Assembly (NCBI RefSeq): GCF_037975245.1
Contig: NC_092568.1
Span: 1,240,001-1,304,000, forward strand
Length of the DNA: 64,000 bases
Origin: Apostichopus japonicus
Lineage: Eukaryota > Echinodermata > Holothuroidea > Aspidochirotida > Stichopodidae
Direction of reading: 5' to 3'
Part shown: one piece after another, positions 26,401 through 39,112 of the stretch
Numbering within the stretch: the first letter of the stretch is position 1
Layout: each line of letters starts with the position of its first letter
Notes under the pieces: generated by a model
What the model saw: only the letters and a program-made list of their open reading frames with translations
Database searches by the model: none
What the model was told of the DNA's origin: nothing
Made by a program: the position numbers and the translations under genes

Positions 26401-29400
26401 TCGCACTTTTTTTGGCAAATTGTCCAAATGTTGTTCATTACAATACTGTGGCTTGAGCATCAGATTTGGTAGATATTCTACTAGAGAGAGACAGAAGCAG
26501 ATGCCATTAGTGATATTGGTTAAGACAATGTTGGTGAGGATGCATCCCACAGCTGTACTAAAGCTTCTGAATCTGTTGCTAATTTTCTATGTGGAGTGAT
26601 ATTGTTCATGTAGGAGGGAATAAGTTACAGATATCTATTTCGTTACTGTTTTTCTACCTTTATTAACGTAATCGTCTATTTATGTTCTCAATTACTCAAA
26701 CTAGTTGATACAAGCCCTCAGTGAATCCAAATGTACTTGATCTGAAGCATACACACATAAGATGCACCTCATGCTTCTCCCCTTTCCAGAAAGAAACTTC
26801 TCGTATTTATTCACAAAATTTCATTAATACATTCAATTATTTATTCGTAAACAATGATCTAACAATAACGTAACGTGACATAGGCTCCTTAGTCTGCGGC
26901 AAGACGTGTGTCACTTCTAAACAAGGTGTTTAAAGACCTTCATTCCATACTGGTAGGTTTATTAATATTCATTTAACATGTACTCTCTATAGATCATTTG
27001 ACACAGGCAATGCAAATCATCATATCTCTTGCTTTGTTTATGCACTTGGTTTTTGCTGGAGGGAGCACCATCATACTTTTGTCCCCAGTTTTGGAGTGGC
27101 CACTGACCACTCTTACCCCATTCAACCCCCCTGAAGTACACCAGCTTTATGGTTTCTATGGCCCGTGCTAAGTTGTTCCCTGTGTAATGAATCTTTTAAA
27201 CTTTCAGATGTAAAATTTGTGTAGGATCACTACTTTTCAACACATATGGATATCAAACCCATTTTAAAATGATGCAATACATAGGCTACTGTATGTATAT
27301 GAAACACCTAGACTAATACAATACACATGCATGTTAGAAGGAATATCATGACATAGGCTACACTCACCTGATGATCATCAAAAGAGGGGTTGTAAGAAGC
27401 TCCAGGGTCCACTATCTCCACGGCATCGATCTTGGAAGATTTAATGTGATAGCTTCCTGGCACCTACCAAATGTAAATAGGACATATCCAAATCTGTTAC
27501 TTGGCAGTCCAACCTTCTGAGATGAGGAGGGCAGGGGGAGGGGAGAGGGGGGGTGGGAAGGAGAGGAGTCAAAGAGTCTAACTACAAATTTAATTAATAT
27601 AATCTCAGAAAGAAGAGGTTGCAATCTAAGAATAAGCAATTCAGCCATAGTGGGTTTGTGTTTGTGTCAGATAAAATATTTTCTTCTTTGCATTCAAAGT
27701 GTGTGTCCTCACATGGCAATTATATTTAGTTCCTGCTCTTCTACAAAAGTTGCAAACTACTCTGAATGTACTATGGTTAAGGTAGGGTTTTGTATTTGGC
27801 TAAAAATTTGACAAAACCTACCAATTATTTCTGTAACAGAAAAAGAAATTGCAATTCATCAAACTACCATCCTGATTGATTTTCCACTAAGTGGAAATTA
27901 GTTGAATGATTGATCAATTAATTTGATTAGATTCTCAACATTTTATCGTCTAGACAGTTCTTCATCAGTATCACTCATATGCATAAAGGAAACCTTTATA
28001 CTTCAAATAAACCTTTAAAAGTTGGGGATTTTAGTATTGCACACCATCAAGAAAGTTGATCAAAATCATCTTAATGCTGTAATGAAGTAAAGTCTGTACT
28101 GCTAAATACATGATCAGTCCAATATTTGTTACATCAATCAGCAGGCAGAGTAGGGTTACTTATTTCAGTCAAAGGTCAGAGATAAATGGGTAAAGTGGGT
28201 AAAGTGGGGATATCACACAGTTTTACTCACCCTCTTCCTGACTCGCTTTGTATACAATAAGAAATGATGGTCAGCATTCTTTAATTTAGCTGGGATAACT
28301 TCTTTTGGACCTTCAGGAAAAAAATAGAAAACCAAATTACGAACTGTTAGTTGCTGTTTATACAAAGGAGACTCGCTCTTTCTGCAACCAAGTTGCTGGT
28401 AAAATGCAACAAACATAGTGCACTGTATCTTTGTTCACAGGATGGTATGATTAAATGTATCAGTTATGCTACAAGGTACTGTACTGGGTGTGTTTATATC
28501 CAGAGTACTTGCCAGGTTGTCAAAGAATTAAAGTAAATGAGGCCATCATAGACATAATTCATTCAAGTCAATCATTCCCCAAAAAAGCTCTGCCAAGGCA
28601 TCGTCTTGTATAACTGCAACCCACAATGGTTACTTTGAAAGCCAAATTGGTGAAAGTTTATGATTGGTTGTGTACCTACATTCTTGTCATTATCTTTATT
28701 GATAAACATTTGGATGAAAACTGAGTAATAATCTGTTGAAATAGCAGTGAAACATCCCTCCATTTCGACTAACCTTCTCCCCAGAGGTCATATGATTCTG
28801 GCAGCTGTCCATTCATCTTGTCCTCTTCATCGATCACATCTTTCCTCTTCTGTCTAGCAGCCGCTGCCACTTTAAGCTTCCTGATTTCCCTTGCTGGCAG
28901 GATTCCGTTCATCCTTTCTATCTGACGAGGGGTGTTCGCACTTCTGTTTAGTTTATCGCCGCGAGGTTTAGCTCTTCAAAAGGAATGAAAAGTGAATAAC
29001 CTTTAGAGTTTATTGGGATTTTTTTTTTAAGGCAAATGTCATGCATTAAACAAGACCAAACAAGCAATCAGGAAGCTTGTGTAGCCAGTCTCCATCTTTG
29101 ACCTTTGAACTATGGGATTGCTCCCTGTCCATAATGAACAGAGTCTATTAGTGGCAAACTTGATCAACTTACTTTGGAACAGGAGGGATATGGGGATTCG
29201 GTTTCAGATTTTCATAAGTACGCAGAGGTCTGTTTCTGAAGGCATACTTGTCTCTCTTCTCTGGTTCTGGAAGGAAAGTTAAGTAAATTAAAATAAGATG
29301 AAATCAATCTAGAACAAAAACTGTTAGCAAACTGCTTATCCACTAAAGAACTTGTGTAAGAGAATTTGTAAAAGTAAGTGGGCCTGACATTTTGACCCTA

Positions 29401-31055
29401 GCAGGATCTTCTTCATAGGCTGAATGGCTCATTTAGCTTACTTTGAAACATAAAATTAGATAAAACTGAATGAATCTATTAGTTAATCTATTTCTCTCAC
29501 ATATATTTCTTGGTATTACATATGAAAACAAACATTTTATTACATGCCATACATTGCCATATGTGTTTCTCTGAAACTGCTGTTTAAGCTGTCATTCTTC
29601 TTGGCATTACTTGTTGTACAATATGTAATTATGAAGTAAAAATTAGTGACAATCTTCCAAGCCATTGTTAAATAAACACACCTTAGATAATGCATGGTAT
29701 TAACTATTTTCATGCCAAGTAAGCAAGACAGCTGATGGTTGTACAGACTTCAATACATGTTGCACATGTAATGCTTATTTCAATCAGTACAAAAGGTATG
29801 TTTGTTGATGTTATTAGTTGTAAGTCATGACAAGTTTTGAAGACAGTTATATGAAAATAGTTGGTGTGTACAGGGCTAATGACAGCAAATTTAGATGTCT
29901 ATCCCCATGGTTAAACCTTTGAGAAACTTGTGACAGCTGTTATCCCATGATCGTTATTCAGTTTGAAATAATTAATATACATGAAACACTGTAATTATGT
30001 GTTTACACTTTCTTGTGTGCAGTTTGGTTCCTTGTTTATGGAGCCAATGTAAAGGTAGCTGCTGTTGTTTGTTTAGCATTCAAGCAATACCTTGGCATCA
30101 CTTTATAATATAATCTGTAAGAATGTAAATGTGAGGTTACTAACATGAAACCTTATGTCAAGACTGAATGAATACAACAAAATCACTTCCAGTTAGCTGG
30201 CTGAAAAGAAAGTATATATAATAAAATAAGGAGGGAGATTATAAATCTACAGGAAAGTGATCATATTACCTTTCTTCTCAGAGGAGCTTTTATTGTCAAC
30301 AACAAATAAATCTTCATCTTGTTTTTCCGCAACAAGACCACTGTAAACATACAACAGGAATATTATGAAGGTTAACTTGATACATGTTTGTATCTGATAC
30401 AATGTAGGCATAGGAGGAAGATAATCATGACATCTAGGTGCATTTTGTCATTACACAAAGATTTGATAATTCCTGTGGATGTAGATCTAAATGTTAACTA
30501 TTTGCTTTTGAAACTTTCACATAGACCTGTTTTATTATTGCTTTATATTCCACCATACCTAAGACTGCACTCTTCTACAAATTTTCTAAAAGAAAATCAT
30601 ATGAACCACTTAATTATGAAGTCAATGTTACTGTGAATGAGATTGCTCAAATTAGCACACCACACAAATATAAAAATGTATGCCTTTCAAATCCTGCTAT
30701 CTTTTTGTTACCTAGTATGTTGCCATGGACATTCAATATTTCACCAATGTTCAATATAAGAATAGGCTAAAGTTGTAACTTAATTTGATCATCTTGTTGA
30801 GCTCAGTCATTACATCATGATTCTTGTCAACTTAAGTATTGACCACGATAAATTCGTGCATTTGGTACCCATGTTAACATTAGGGAGTGGATTGCGAAAT
30901 ACAACACATTAGTAAAACTTTATTTACCCGGTTCGTTCTTGTACTCTTTGTTCTTCCAAAAAGTCTTCAATATCTTTAATATTGGAGTGTTTTCGCCAGT
31001 CCCTCTTGTTCTTCTTCGAAAACCTCTTTCGCTTTGAGTTTGACTTCGTAGCCAT
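20456..31055 (-). CDS. NOP53: Ribosome biogenesis protein NOP53 (GLTSCR2 homologue), 12 exons, 452 aa
   Basis: Exons: 31055-30928, 30340-30270, 29266-29173, 28973-28774, 28310-28231, 27463-27368, 26163-26056, 25795-25592, 25026-24851, 24174-24108, 23508-23432, 20513-20456. All phases agree and the sum is 1359 nt. NOP53 is a nucleolar protein. In yeast it recruits the Mtr4-exosome to pre-60S particles for ITS2 processing, and in vertebrates it also binds PTEN and p53 pathway partners. Diagnostic matches to human are QERTGGL near residue 40, DPGASYNPSFDDHQ in exon 6, a Glu/Asp-rich run in exon 8, an Arg/Lys-rich coiled segment ending KRLGRHR in exon 9, DFKLSTELVGSLRQIKPEG across exons 10-11 and LRDRYKHIQKRNLMEAR in exon 11. 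The N-terminus is very basic, as usual for nucleolar targeting. The last exon is short and diverged, and its stop overlaps a GTAAGT. Confidence 0.95.
21850..22396. repeat. Two-copy tandem duplication, unit about 273 bp
   Basis: Copy one starts ACATAAGAGAATATTTC at 21850 and copy two ACATAAGAGAATACTTC at 22123. Both contain GCTGAAAAAGCTTGAAGTC, a run of A, ACAACTTATGAAAAGGCAC and GCAGCATTT followed by CCCTTCTTTTATAC. The copies differ by scattered substitutions and A-run length, so the duplication is not brand new. It lies in the last NOP53 intron. Confidence 0.9.
30430..30625 (+). mobile_element. Possible LINE endonuclease-domain remnant
   Basis: A plus-strand frame encodes LHKDLIIPVDVDLNVNYLLL, then KLSHRPVLLLLYIPPYLRLH. 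The pattern of a short helix, a hydrophobic strand and YIPPY resembles the apurinic-endonuclease domain of CR1-like LINE ORF2 proteins, where a conserved strand ends in Y.PP. Only about 60 codons are readable and the catalytic acidic and histidine residues are outside the piece. It sits inside a NOP53 intron in the opposite orientation. A chance frame cannot be excluded. Confidence 0.4.
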
Positions 31056-33359
31056 AATTTTGTCTTTCTAAGTGCTAACAGTTGAAAGCTTACCGTAACC
31101 CACGTTGCGAGTTCTTTAATAACGAATATTAAATCCTGAGTGATTCATGGTGACGTAATGCGCCGTTTGCAAATGCAGCTAATCTTTACCTAACAAATCC
31201 GCAGACATGATCTTACTACCATTACTTTGTCCAAGCAGGGAGCTACTACTCTAACAGCTCCCTGGTTCAATTATATCGTTCCCTCTCTCTCAAGAAACAC
31301 GTTCATTATGCCTGTTGGAGCCTTTGGAATGGTGCCTTAGTAATAATAATAATAATTAGTAAGAAGAGGGATGGGAAGGGAAACTGGACAGAAAGTGTGG
31401 GGGATCCAAGTTAGTCTAATTTCTTCTTTACCACCCTATCCTCTTACATAAGGAAAGTAAACTAAATTTAGATATTATGGATCAGAACAGTATGTCACCC
31501 TTGATATTAAGAAAATACTTCTGCAGGCACTTGGAACAATATGTAACTCTCTTCTTCATCTTAATTACAGAGGTGCGCTTATTTTCGTTTTTAGTGGTTA
31601 TCATGTATACTCGGACAGCGGAAGAAGGATCAACCTGGGATGGGCAGAACTTTAAGCAGTAGTTATGTTTCAGGGAAAAAAATAATTGCTACAAAACTTC
31701 CTTGCAAGATAAATATTCTGTGCTTTCCATAGCACAAATTACAAAATTTGATGTTACTAAAAACATGGGCACTTTTTAATTCCAAGTTTTCCTTAACAAA
31801 ACGCAGTTATCATATACCAGATGAACTTCGAATGGGTGAAAGGGGCCGTACCCCATGTCCGAACCGCCGTCCCTGTTGGATCGACTTATTAGCAAACTGA
31901 GTGGAAAACAGCAATTGTGCTGCACGGTGAGCGAATGGCTTCAGCATGAAAGACTGAAGATTTAGTATCAATCTCTTGCGTTTGTGAAGTATGGTAGGTA
32001 GCATACGCCTATTAAAAGACCCATTAACTTACACACTGAATCACAAAAGTAATGTGGGCTCAAAGTCTAGATAAAAGTTCTCACAAGGTAAACGCTACTA
32101 TTCTCTGGATAGCTGACTATTGGCATTCATGGTACCATCAATTTCACGTATCATCTCCGTGCAGCTTTTTTTGCCATGAGAGCCTGAACTTTTCGTCACT
32201 TTTAAACAAACCTCTTCACTCAATGGTAAACAATTTTTGTACAGTACCTGAGAGGCCTAAAGGGGTAGGCTAAAATTGTTTCAATTGACCCATTTTTTTG
32301 CACCACCTGTACTACCATTCATGCATTTCAAAATGCAAGTCACCAAACAAACCCGGATCCTGATTGATAACATGTGAAAAAAGATGTTCTCCTACTGCTA
32401 TCTGGCACCTTTCCTTTTATCTATACCCCCTCCCCTGTTCTGCCTGGAGTTCCATCGTGTAATATAAAACAGTACAAAAGGATAACATATGTCACATAAC
32501 TTTGTATTGAAAACCGCACAGAATAAGAGCAACAATGTAATTTGAAATACTCATTCTATAAAGCAGTGTAAGCTATTTTGTTGGAAGATGTTAATAAATT
32601 TATAAGCAAGCAAGAAGGCAGTGCTGGTGGCACTGAAACAGTGAATCCAGTAGTCATAGAGAGATCCAGCAACATGTTCAGGAAATCTTTTCAATTTATG
32701 ACTTTTGTACTTCAAGTATCATCTTCTTCAGAATGTCTTTACAATTTTTTTTTACCATTCATGTTATGGTATGGGTTAGAAAATAAAAAGTCATGAAATT
32801 TCCATTGTATTATCTCATCTTTCATTTCATTAGTTTTCCTTTTACATATTGTAGCATTTGAACAATTATTTGTTGAAATGAGAAAAGTGAAAAGAGCAAC
32901 CACATAATTGACTAGAATGGGATTTGAAGATGTTTGTAAATTCCTTTTTTCTTTCTAATTTGTTAAAAAATTCACAGTCAATACTGTTCATTTAATCTAA
33001 TTGTTTTTAAAGGTTTGATTTGGAGGTGGGGGTGTGGGGAGGGGGGCTGATTCTGCATCATGAGTTTATAAAATAGATGCTACTGTTTATTACTCTTTCA
33101 TAATATTTTCTTTTATCCATTCGATCATGATATAGCCAGGGCAGGAACGTCCATTACTGAGAATGATATAAGGTCTGTCTCCTGCTAGAATGACCAAAAT
33201 GATACATTCTTGTTTTGTAATTACTTCGACCACCTCAAGGAAGTGCTCTTTTTTGCCGTTTATCGTCTCAGAATTGAGCTAATCGACCTATAAAACGGTC
33301 GCCATAATCTGTTATACTGTCTTTAGAAGTTTCCAACCATTGTCATTCCTTTCAGTTCA
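31056..33359. other. Intergenic region between NOP53 start and MRPS5 stop
   Basis: The lower part should contain the NOP53 promoter and 5' UTR, the upper part the MRPS5 3' UTR. A minus-strand AATAAA (33091-33086) about 270 bp beyond the MRPS5 stop is a candidate polyadenylation signal. An (AAT)n run lies near 31340-31357. A plus-strand frame at 32578-32796 follows a weak acceptor-like site (TTGTTGGAAG) and has no recognised domain. No other gene is supported. Confidence 0.45.
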
Positions 33360-36300
33360 TCAATGTACAATAACGCCAGGTCTACTGAAATTCTTTTTAG
33401 CTGCTGGTTTCTCCTCTTGGTACTCCAGAGGCAACTCTTTAGGCCATTCGTCTTTATCCACATCCTCCCTCAGTGGTGATGTTTTCGGTGAAGCCACCAC
33501 GATGGGTAAGCTGCCACATTCTTCCCTGAACTCCACCACATGGAGACCTTTCCTGTCTGCTATCTGTTGATGAGTCTCCTGCCACAAAGAATAATCAATA
33601 ACTGGGTTCTCAAGAAAAGTTTTTCTTTTGGTGGAGAGAGTTAGGTAAATATGTTATGCAATTTTATTAGATCTGAAAATTCTACAAAAGAGTTCTTTGA
33701 GTTTTCCACATAAATATACCATAATGTGTTCCCCACAAATATATAGCTAAAATACACCATGTTAGGTCATACAAATAAGTCATTGTTTTCTGTTCAGACA
33801 GAACACAGTACAAACTTAGGGGATTGCATCAAAGGCAAATCTGTGAATCCGAAGCCCACTAAAATTGATGTGGTGGCAGAAATAAACGTAGTTAGATTAA
33901 CGTTGTTACCGTATGAGATTTTTCCATATCGATATATCATAAGTTTTATTCTCCCCTACCAAAAATATACAGCCTAATTTTCTCTTTCTGAGTCGTAGAA
34001 AACCCCTCATCGTATTCATACAGAAAGCAGCACAAATTACTGAACTGCAAAATGTGCAAATCTGTGAATCTGATGGAAAATGTAGTTAACTTGATTTTGC
34101 TTCCAGAAATGAAAACAGTATACATTGTGAAGGCTTGTGTATTGCTAATGGAGACTCACCTGACTTAGGAGTCCACGCATGGTTGCGTTGGTGACACTAA
34201 TAGGATTAGTGCAACCATACACTTTGGCATGTATGTCTTTTATTCCTGCCAATTTACAGATCTCTTGAATCACTCGATGACAACGCAATCCATGGCCTAG
34301 AACGAGGAAAGGGAAGGTAAACTTCAATCTTGGTGGATAAATTTCTTTATCAATGGTGTTGAGATATGGTGAAAGTTTCACAATTATGCTCACAATCAGA
34401 AGTACACATTTGAAAATACAGATTATCTGGAAAACAACTTGCAGAATAAAAGTAGGCATTATTTAACAATGTCAAATTTATATTACATATACAACCAAAA
34501 TGTTAACTCTGAGTCTATTGTGCTTCATGCAAGCTTGAAACATAACTGCATACCTTTATTTTGCTTCTTCATGCGTACCCTAGTGACGTTAAATTTGCTC
34601 TCTATATCGTGAAATATTGTGTGATCATCATATCTCTCAATGTACTGGATATTGCTGGCTGCTCTGTTCTTGGCTTTCCTCAGGGCGGACATTACATCAG
34701 GGGCTTTCCCTAACGATACACCTAGGCGAGATAAATTTGACAAAGATGTGAAAACCTGATAAGGTGAAATCAGTGACGATGGAATCAATATAGTAAGAAA
34801 TATGTGACCCCAATTAAATGTAAAATGTGGTTCTTAGACTTAATAACCCTTTCACTCAACTAGATGCACAACCAGAGTACTTAAGCCATGTCAATTCTGT
34901 GAAACATGGTCACAAAAGTGCATGAGACCTTTCAGCATATATCACCAGTCATCCAGACACCATTGACAAATTCACAGGTCAAGAAATGGCATCAACAGAA
35001 AGCTTTGACTGAGGAAGGCAGCAAAATGAGTAGAAACAAAGAGAAGCAAGGCATGAGAAATGAAATAGCGAAAATAAATATAACTAGGGCATATAACCCA
35101 TTTTGATGAGAGTATGAGGTCATTTTGAGGCAAGGGTTGGGAAAGTTTGATCAGGTTATTAAAGCCCTTACAAGCTTTGACAGGTAAAATACCTCATATA
35201 TCACAGGTCTTCTTTATGTATTTACCAAACCGAAAACATAAAATAAAAAATTGTAAATTACTACTAAACTGTCATATGGTATTTGACATAGTTTCAGGAT
35301 TCACCTACCTACAGCACCATTTTTGTTTCCAACTACCACCAATGCCGACATGCTCCTCTTACGCCCAATGCTCCCCACCATATTAAAGACTCGTCTCATG
35401 TGGAGGACACAAGAATCAAACCCTTCAAAGGTTTCTGTAGAAATAATGAAAATGAAGGGATTTTAAGGATATCACAAAAATGGAAATAACATTATTGTAT
35501 CTTTGCAAACAAATAGTTAAGACTGATCCTGATCAGTAATATCCTGTTGATGAGGTGTATATAACTTTCAAAAATACTTTGCACACCAAACTTGAGGGAA
35601 CAGATGGAAAACTCAGCAGAAAGTCTGGAATAATTTAGGCTAGACAACATCTGTAAAGCAATGTCTGGAGAACTGCAGCTTTGATGTGCATCTCCTTATT
35701 CTACGATGGTCTGTGAGGTAATTAACGGTACAAAATTGGCTTTGAAGCTTTAATCTCCACTTAAGCAAGATTGACTATCTTAAGACAATTATGTAACTGA
35801 CCGACCACCTTTATGGTTCACTTCAACAAAACTGCTACAGAAGCCATTCATCAAACTACTTGGTCAAACAATTATGAAAACCTGGGTCAGCATTAACTTT
35901 TTGACAACTCTACTGACCCCCAGGAATGGGATCCGGTGGTCCAAGATGTCTTCCTCCCCAACTCTTTGAGGTCCATCCTCTGTCTTCCATAGCTACTCTT
36001 CTCCTTCGTTTCTTGTCCCATCTCTCTCGGATCTCCTGCAGCTTTTCTTCTCGGAATGGATCTAACTCTCGTTTCTGGATGCTCTGTAACTTGTTATCCA
36101 TCAAAACTGGAGAGTTCAGTCCTGGCCAGCTCACAGGTAATTTACCTAGCAAAAGAAAAGTATAAATTGTTCTGTTCCATTAAAATTCACATTATTTAAA
36201 CAGAACATTTCTTGTGAATGACACTTACTACTTAGCATCTGCATTAAACTAGATTGAAAAAAAAGAGAAAAAAAAGAGAGGAGTTGTAAAACTTGAAATA

Positions 36301-38509
36301 TTTCTATTTCAATATTCTCCATGTAAAGATAACAAAAACTTGACCATATCTAACCATGAGACATTAAAATGAAGCAAGATGGAAGATGAGTTTCACTCAA
36401 CCCTCTTGAAGATAAATAGTAACATTTCTGAAATGTTTATTGGTTGGTATCTTATAAGGGCAAGAGCTGAGTATTGAAATTATTCAAAGAAAGACAAATT
36501 TTCTAGTGTATTCTCAAAGACTTACCATCACCAATGAATTGACCCTTATTCAGATCTTTTCGTATTCTCTTTGCTGGTCTCTTCCCTCTGGCTTTCGTCT
36601 GAGCTTTGCCAGTGACAGCAACCACTCCTTTCCATATTTCATTGGCAGTCACTGAAATCACAAAGAGAAAATTAATAAGAGTTTAATCGAAACAATTCTC
36701 CAAAAGAAAGTTGTGAGTAAAGAAGGTAAATTAACTTGACAATTGCTGCAGATCCCAGTAATTGCACACTGGTGTGAGATAACGACACATTTAATCATTT
36801 CCTAAGTCTAAGTACGTAAATTTTTAATAATTTATAGTGTCAACACAGATATTATTGGGATAACCGTACAAAAGTTTGTCAGTCTTATTACCAAATATAC
36901 TAGAAAGTGAAAACATGGTTACCCATGCTCAAACTTTTAGTATTTCACTACCCCTCTTAGAAAAAAAAGTCACACATGCCAGATATTTAACCATTCATCT
37001 AAACACACCTTAATAGCAGGGATATAATTTTATGGATCAGAGCTTCTAGGAAGGAAAAGTTAACAGAAAAAAAAGTCACACATGCCAGATATTTAACCAT
37101 TCATCTAAACACACCTTAAATAGCAGGGATATAATTTTATGGATCAGAGCTTCTAGGAAGGAAAAGTTAACATGCTATGAGGCTGGCGCCAAAGTTGATG
37201 ACCCTTTAAACTTCAAACCAGAATGCACCATTATAAAATCATAATAAAGTTGATATTTTCTTAACGTTAAAATTGTTAAATAGTACACTTACGCCTATTG
37301 TACCAACTGGCGCATCTCTGAGAAACTAACGTTCCACCTCTTGTGTCTGGTGATTCTAGCACCTGGTAGCATCTCCTGAGTGATGCATAGTACCGGCATT
37401 GTTGTGTTGGAGTGAAATCTGAAGCAAAATAATATCATACTAACCCATATTATACTCATGTCATGTCTGAGTCACATGTTAGAAATCAAACAAAATGCAT
37501 ACATTTGACATTTGGTACCCAAATGATTCAGTATGCAAGGAGGGAAATAGGTGGTATTGTGTGAAACACTAAAGTAAACATTCTACCTATGGCTTACCTT
37601 ATGACATTGCCTAATGACAGTAACGTTACTCTTAGGCTAACTGATTAATTTGCACAATAGTAATATTTCACAGAACAAAAGTAATATACAAAAAGGAATT
37701 AAAGAAGTATAACTTATCATGGAACAAGCTAGGGTCATATGTAGTCGGTAATGGCATAATTGCAGAATACCTTGCTAACCTAGTACTTTTGCTCTCCCTG
37801 ACGGTGTAGCCACAACAGCATAATACATTGAACTAAGTTTGTTTTGGCATATCTCCTCATACTGAAGTCCCCTATGTATTATTTAAGTGTCAATTAGGCC
37901 TAGGTCACATAGTAATATTGATGGGTTGTTCTCAAAAGGAATTGCCAAAAAATCAATCTTCCTGACGGTGTAGCCATAGCAGCATAATACACTGAAGTTA
38001 TTTTTGGCATTTCACCTCGTATTGAACTCTCCTATGAATAAATGAACCAACGTTGTATCCGCAACAGCATGATATATATTTTTGGGGGGTATTTCTCTTT
38101 GTATAATTACTAGCCTTGACTCTCATACAGACGCCGTAGCCAACCTTTTAAGGGTGTAGGTTGCTTCAAAGTTACTGGGTATTCTGCAATTAATCCTCGG
38201 TAATGATTAGTTGGGAGGAATTTGAGCTAGAATCTTTCTTGAACAAATACGTACATAGGCCTATATTATACTTATTTATACTGGAGTGATGAGAAAGCCA
38301 GTTTTCGCAGAAGCAGTCCCCACACTTTAATTTAGATAAGAGACAAACATGTGAATATAATGCTGTCTATTTAATGAGTAATCTTACTCCTACTCTTAGG
38401 CCGATGCTCATAAACATGATTTAAAGCCAATAAATATCCCTTTTCGGGTAATACACATACTACCAATTCTCAGTTGACCGAACAATTCAACTAGTTTCCG
38501 AGACGTCAT
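33360..38509 (-). CDS. MRPS5: Mitochondrial small ribosomal subunit protein uS5m, 8 exons, 391 aa
   Basis: Exons: 38509-38464, 37418-37293, 36651-36526, 36145-35918, 35434-35309, 34721-34554, 34296-34160, 33578-33360. All phases agree and the sum is 1176 nt. The protein is the mitochondrial homologue of bacterial S5, which lies at the mRNA entry of the small subunit. Conserved stretches against human MRPS5 are [41 protein letters not shown], then the S5 core with [31 protein letters not shown] and [10 protein letters not shown]. These are followed by [20 protein letters not shown] and LPIVVASP. The first exons, expected to hold the mitochondrial presequence, start [15 protein letters not shown] and are basic and poorly conserved, as usual. 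Length is close to the human protein. The tail after the S5 core diverges. Confidence 0.97.
36959..37171. repeat. Recent tandem duplication, unit 106 bp, two copies
   Basis: The unit beginning AGAAAAAAAAGTCACACATG at 36959 is repeated at 37065. The two copies appear identical except for one extra A in the second copy (CCTTAAATAG against CCTTAATAG). Both end GGAAAAGTTAAC. It lies in an MRPS5 intron. Such near identity points to a very recent event, or to an assembly duplication. Confidence 0.95.
37790..38160. repeat. Diverged tandem repeat in MRPS5 intron 1
   Basis: CTGACGGTGTAGCCACAACA near 37799 recurs as CTGACGGTGTAGCCATAGCA near 37963, each followed by GCATAATACA, a TTTTGGCAT word and a CCTATG word. 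A third, weaker copy (GTATCCGCAACAGCATGATA) follows near 38055. Spacing is about 165 bp and then about 90 bp. It looks like an old local duplication of unknown origin. Confidence 0.7.
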
Positions 38510-39112
38510 TTTAACTAGTCTCCCAGTTCTTGAACTCCCGCAAGAGAAGTGCAGTTAATTGAATGACCAGAATTGAGAAACTTATATGCTATGAATAAAC
38601 GATACATATCACCGCAGTGTTCGAAAAACCTTTGAAGATACCTGACAAACCAGTGTAATACTTTCACAGCCCGAGTTCATACCAAACATTTCGCAAAACT
38701 TCCTTTTGCTCATATTGTTTTCGCATTCCTTCCATGTGTAGAACAAGACTGTAACTTAGGTGAAGAAAAGGAACACAAGAGAAGGTGCAGCAACAATGAC
38801 AAGAGAGAAGGTAGAGGGAAAGGGAAGGAGGGGGATGGGGAAGAAAAAGAAAGGAGAAGGAAGGGATAGAAGATGTGGAGGGGAGGAATTGCGGGGCATG
38901 GTAAGAAAGTGGAGTAGGAACAGTTTTCCTACATTGCTAATGCTACATAAAGTACACTGGAATGCAGACAGACATTCTTCTCAGTAAATTGAACTTTAAA
39001 GGCATTGAAGACTCGCCCCAAACCGCGTGCGGCCATCTGAAAAAGTTAACTTTCAGTTGCTTGCAAGTGACGTTTTGTTCGTGTCGCTACAAAATGCAGA
39101 CAGTACAGTAAT

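Larger units (their letters stand above)
20513..31054. other. NOP53 introns, contents
   Basis: The long introns (20514-23431 and 28974-30927 in particular) hold mostly unrecognised AT-rich sequence. Items seen are a 273-bp tandem duplication (21850-22396), a TA repeat near 21039-21056, a C-run at 21729-21738, a GATGAT run near 21521-21543 and a LINE endonuclease-like remnant near 30430-30625. I saw no nested gene and could not identify a snoRNA by eye. Confidence 0.4.
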
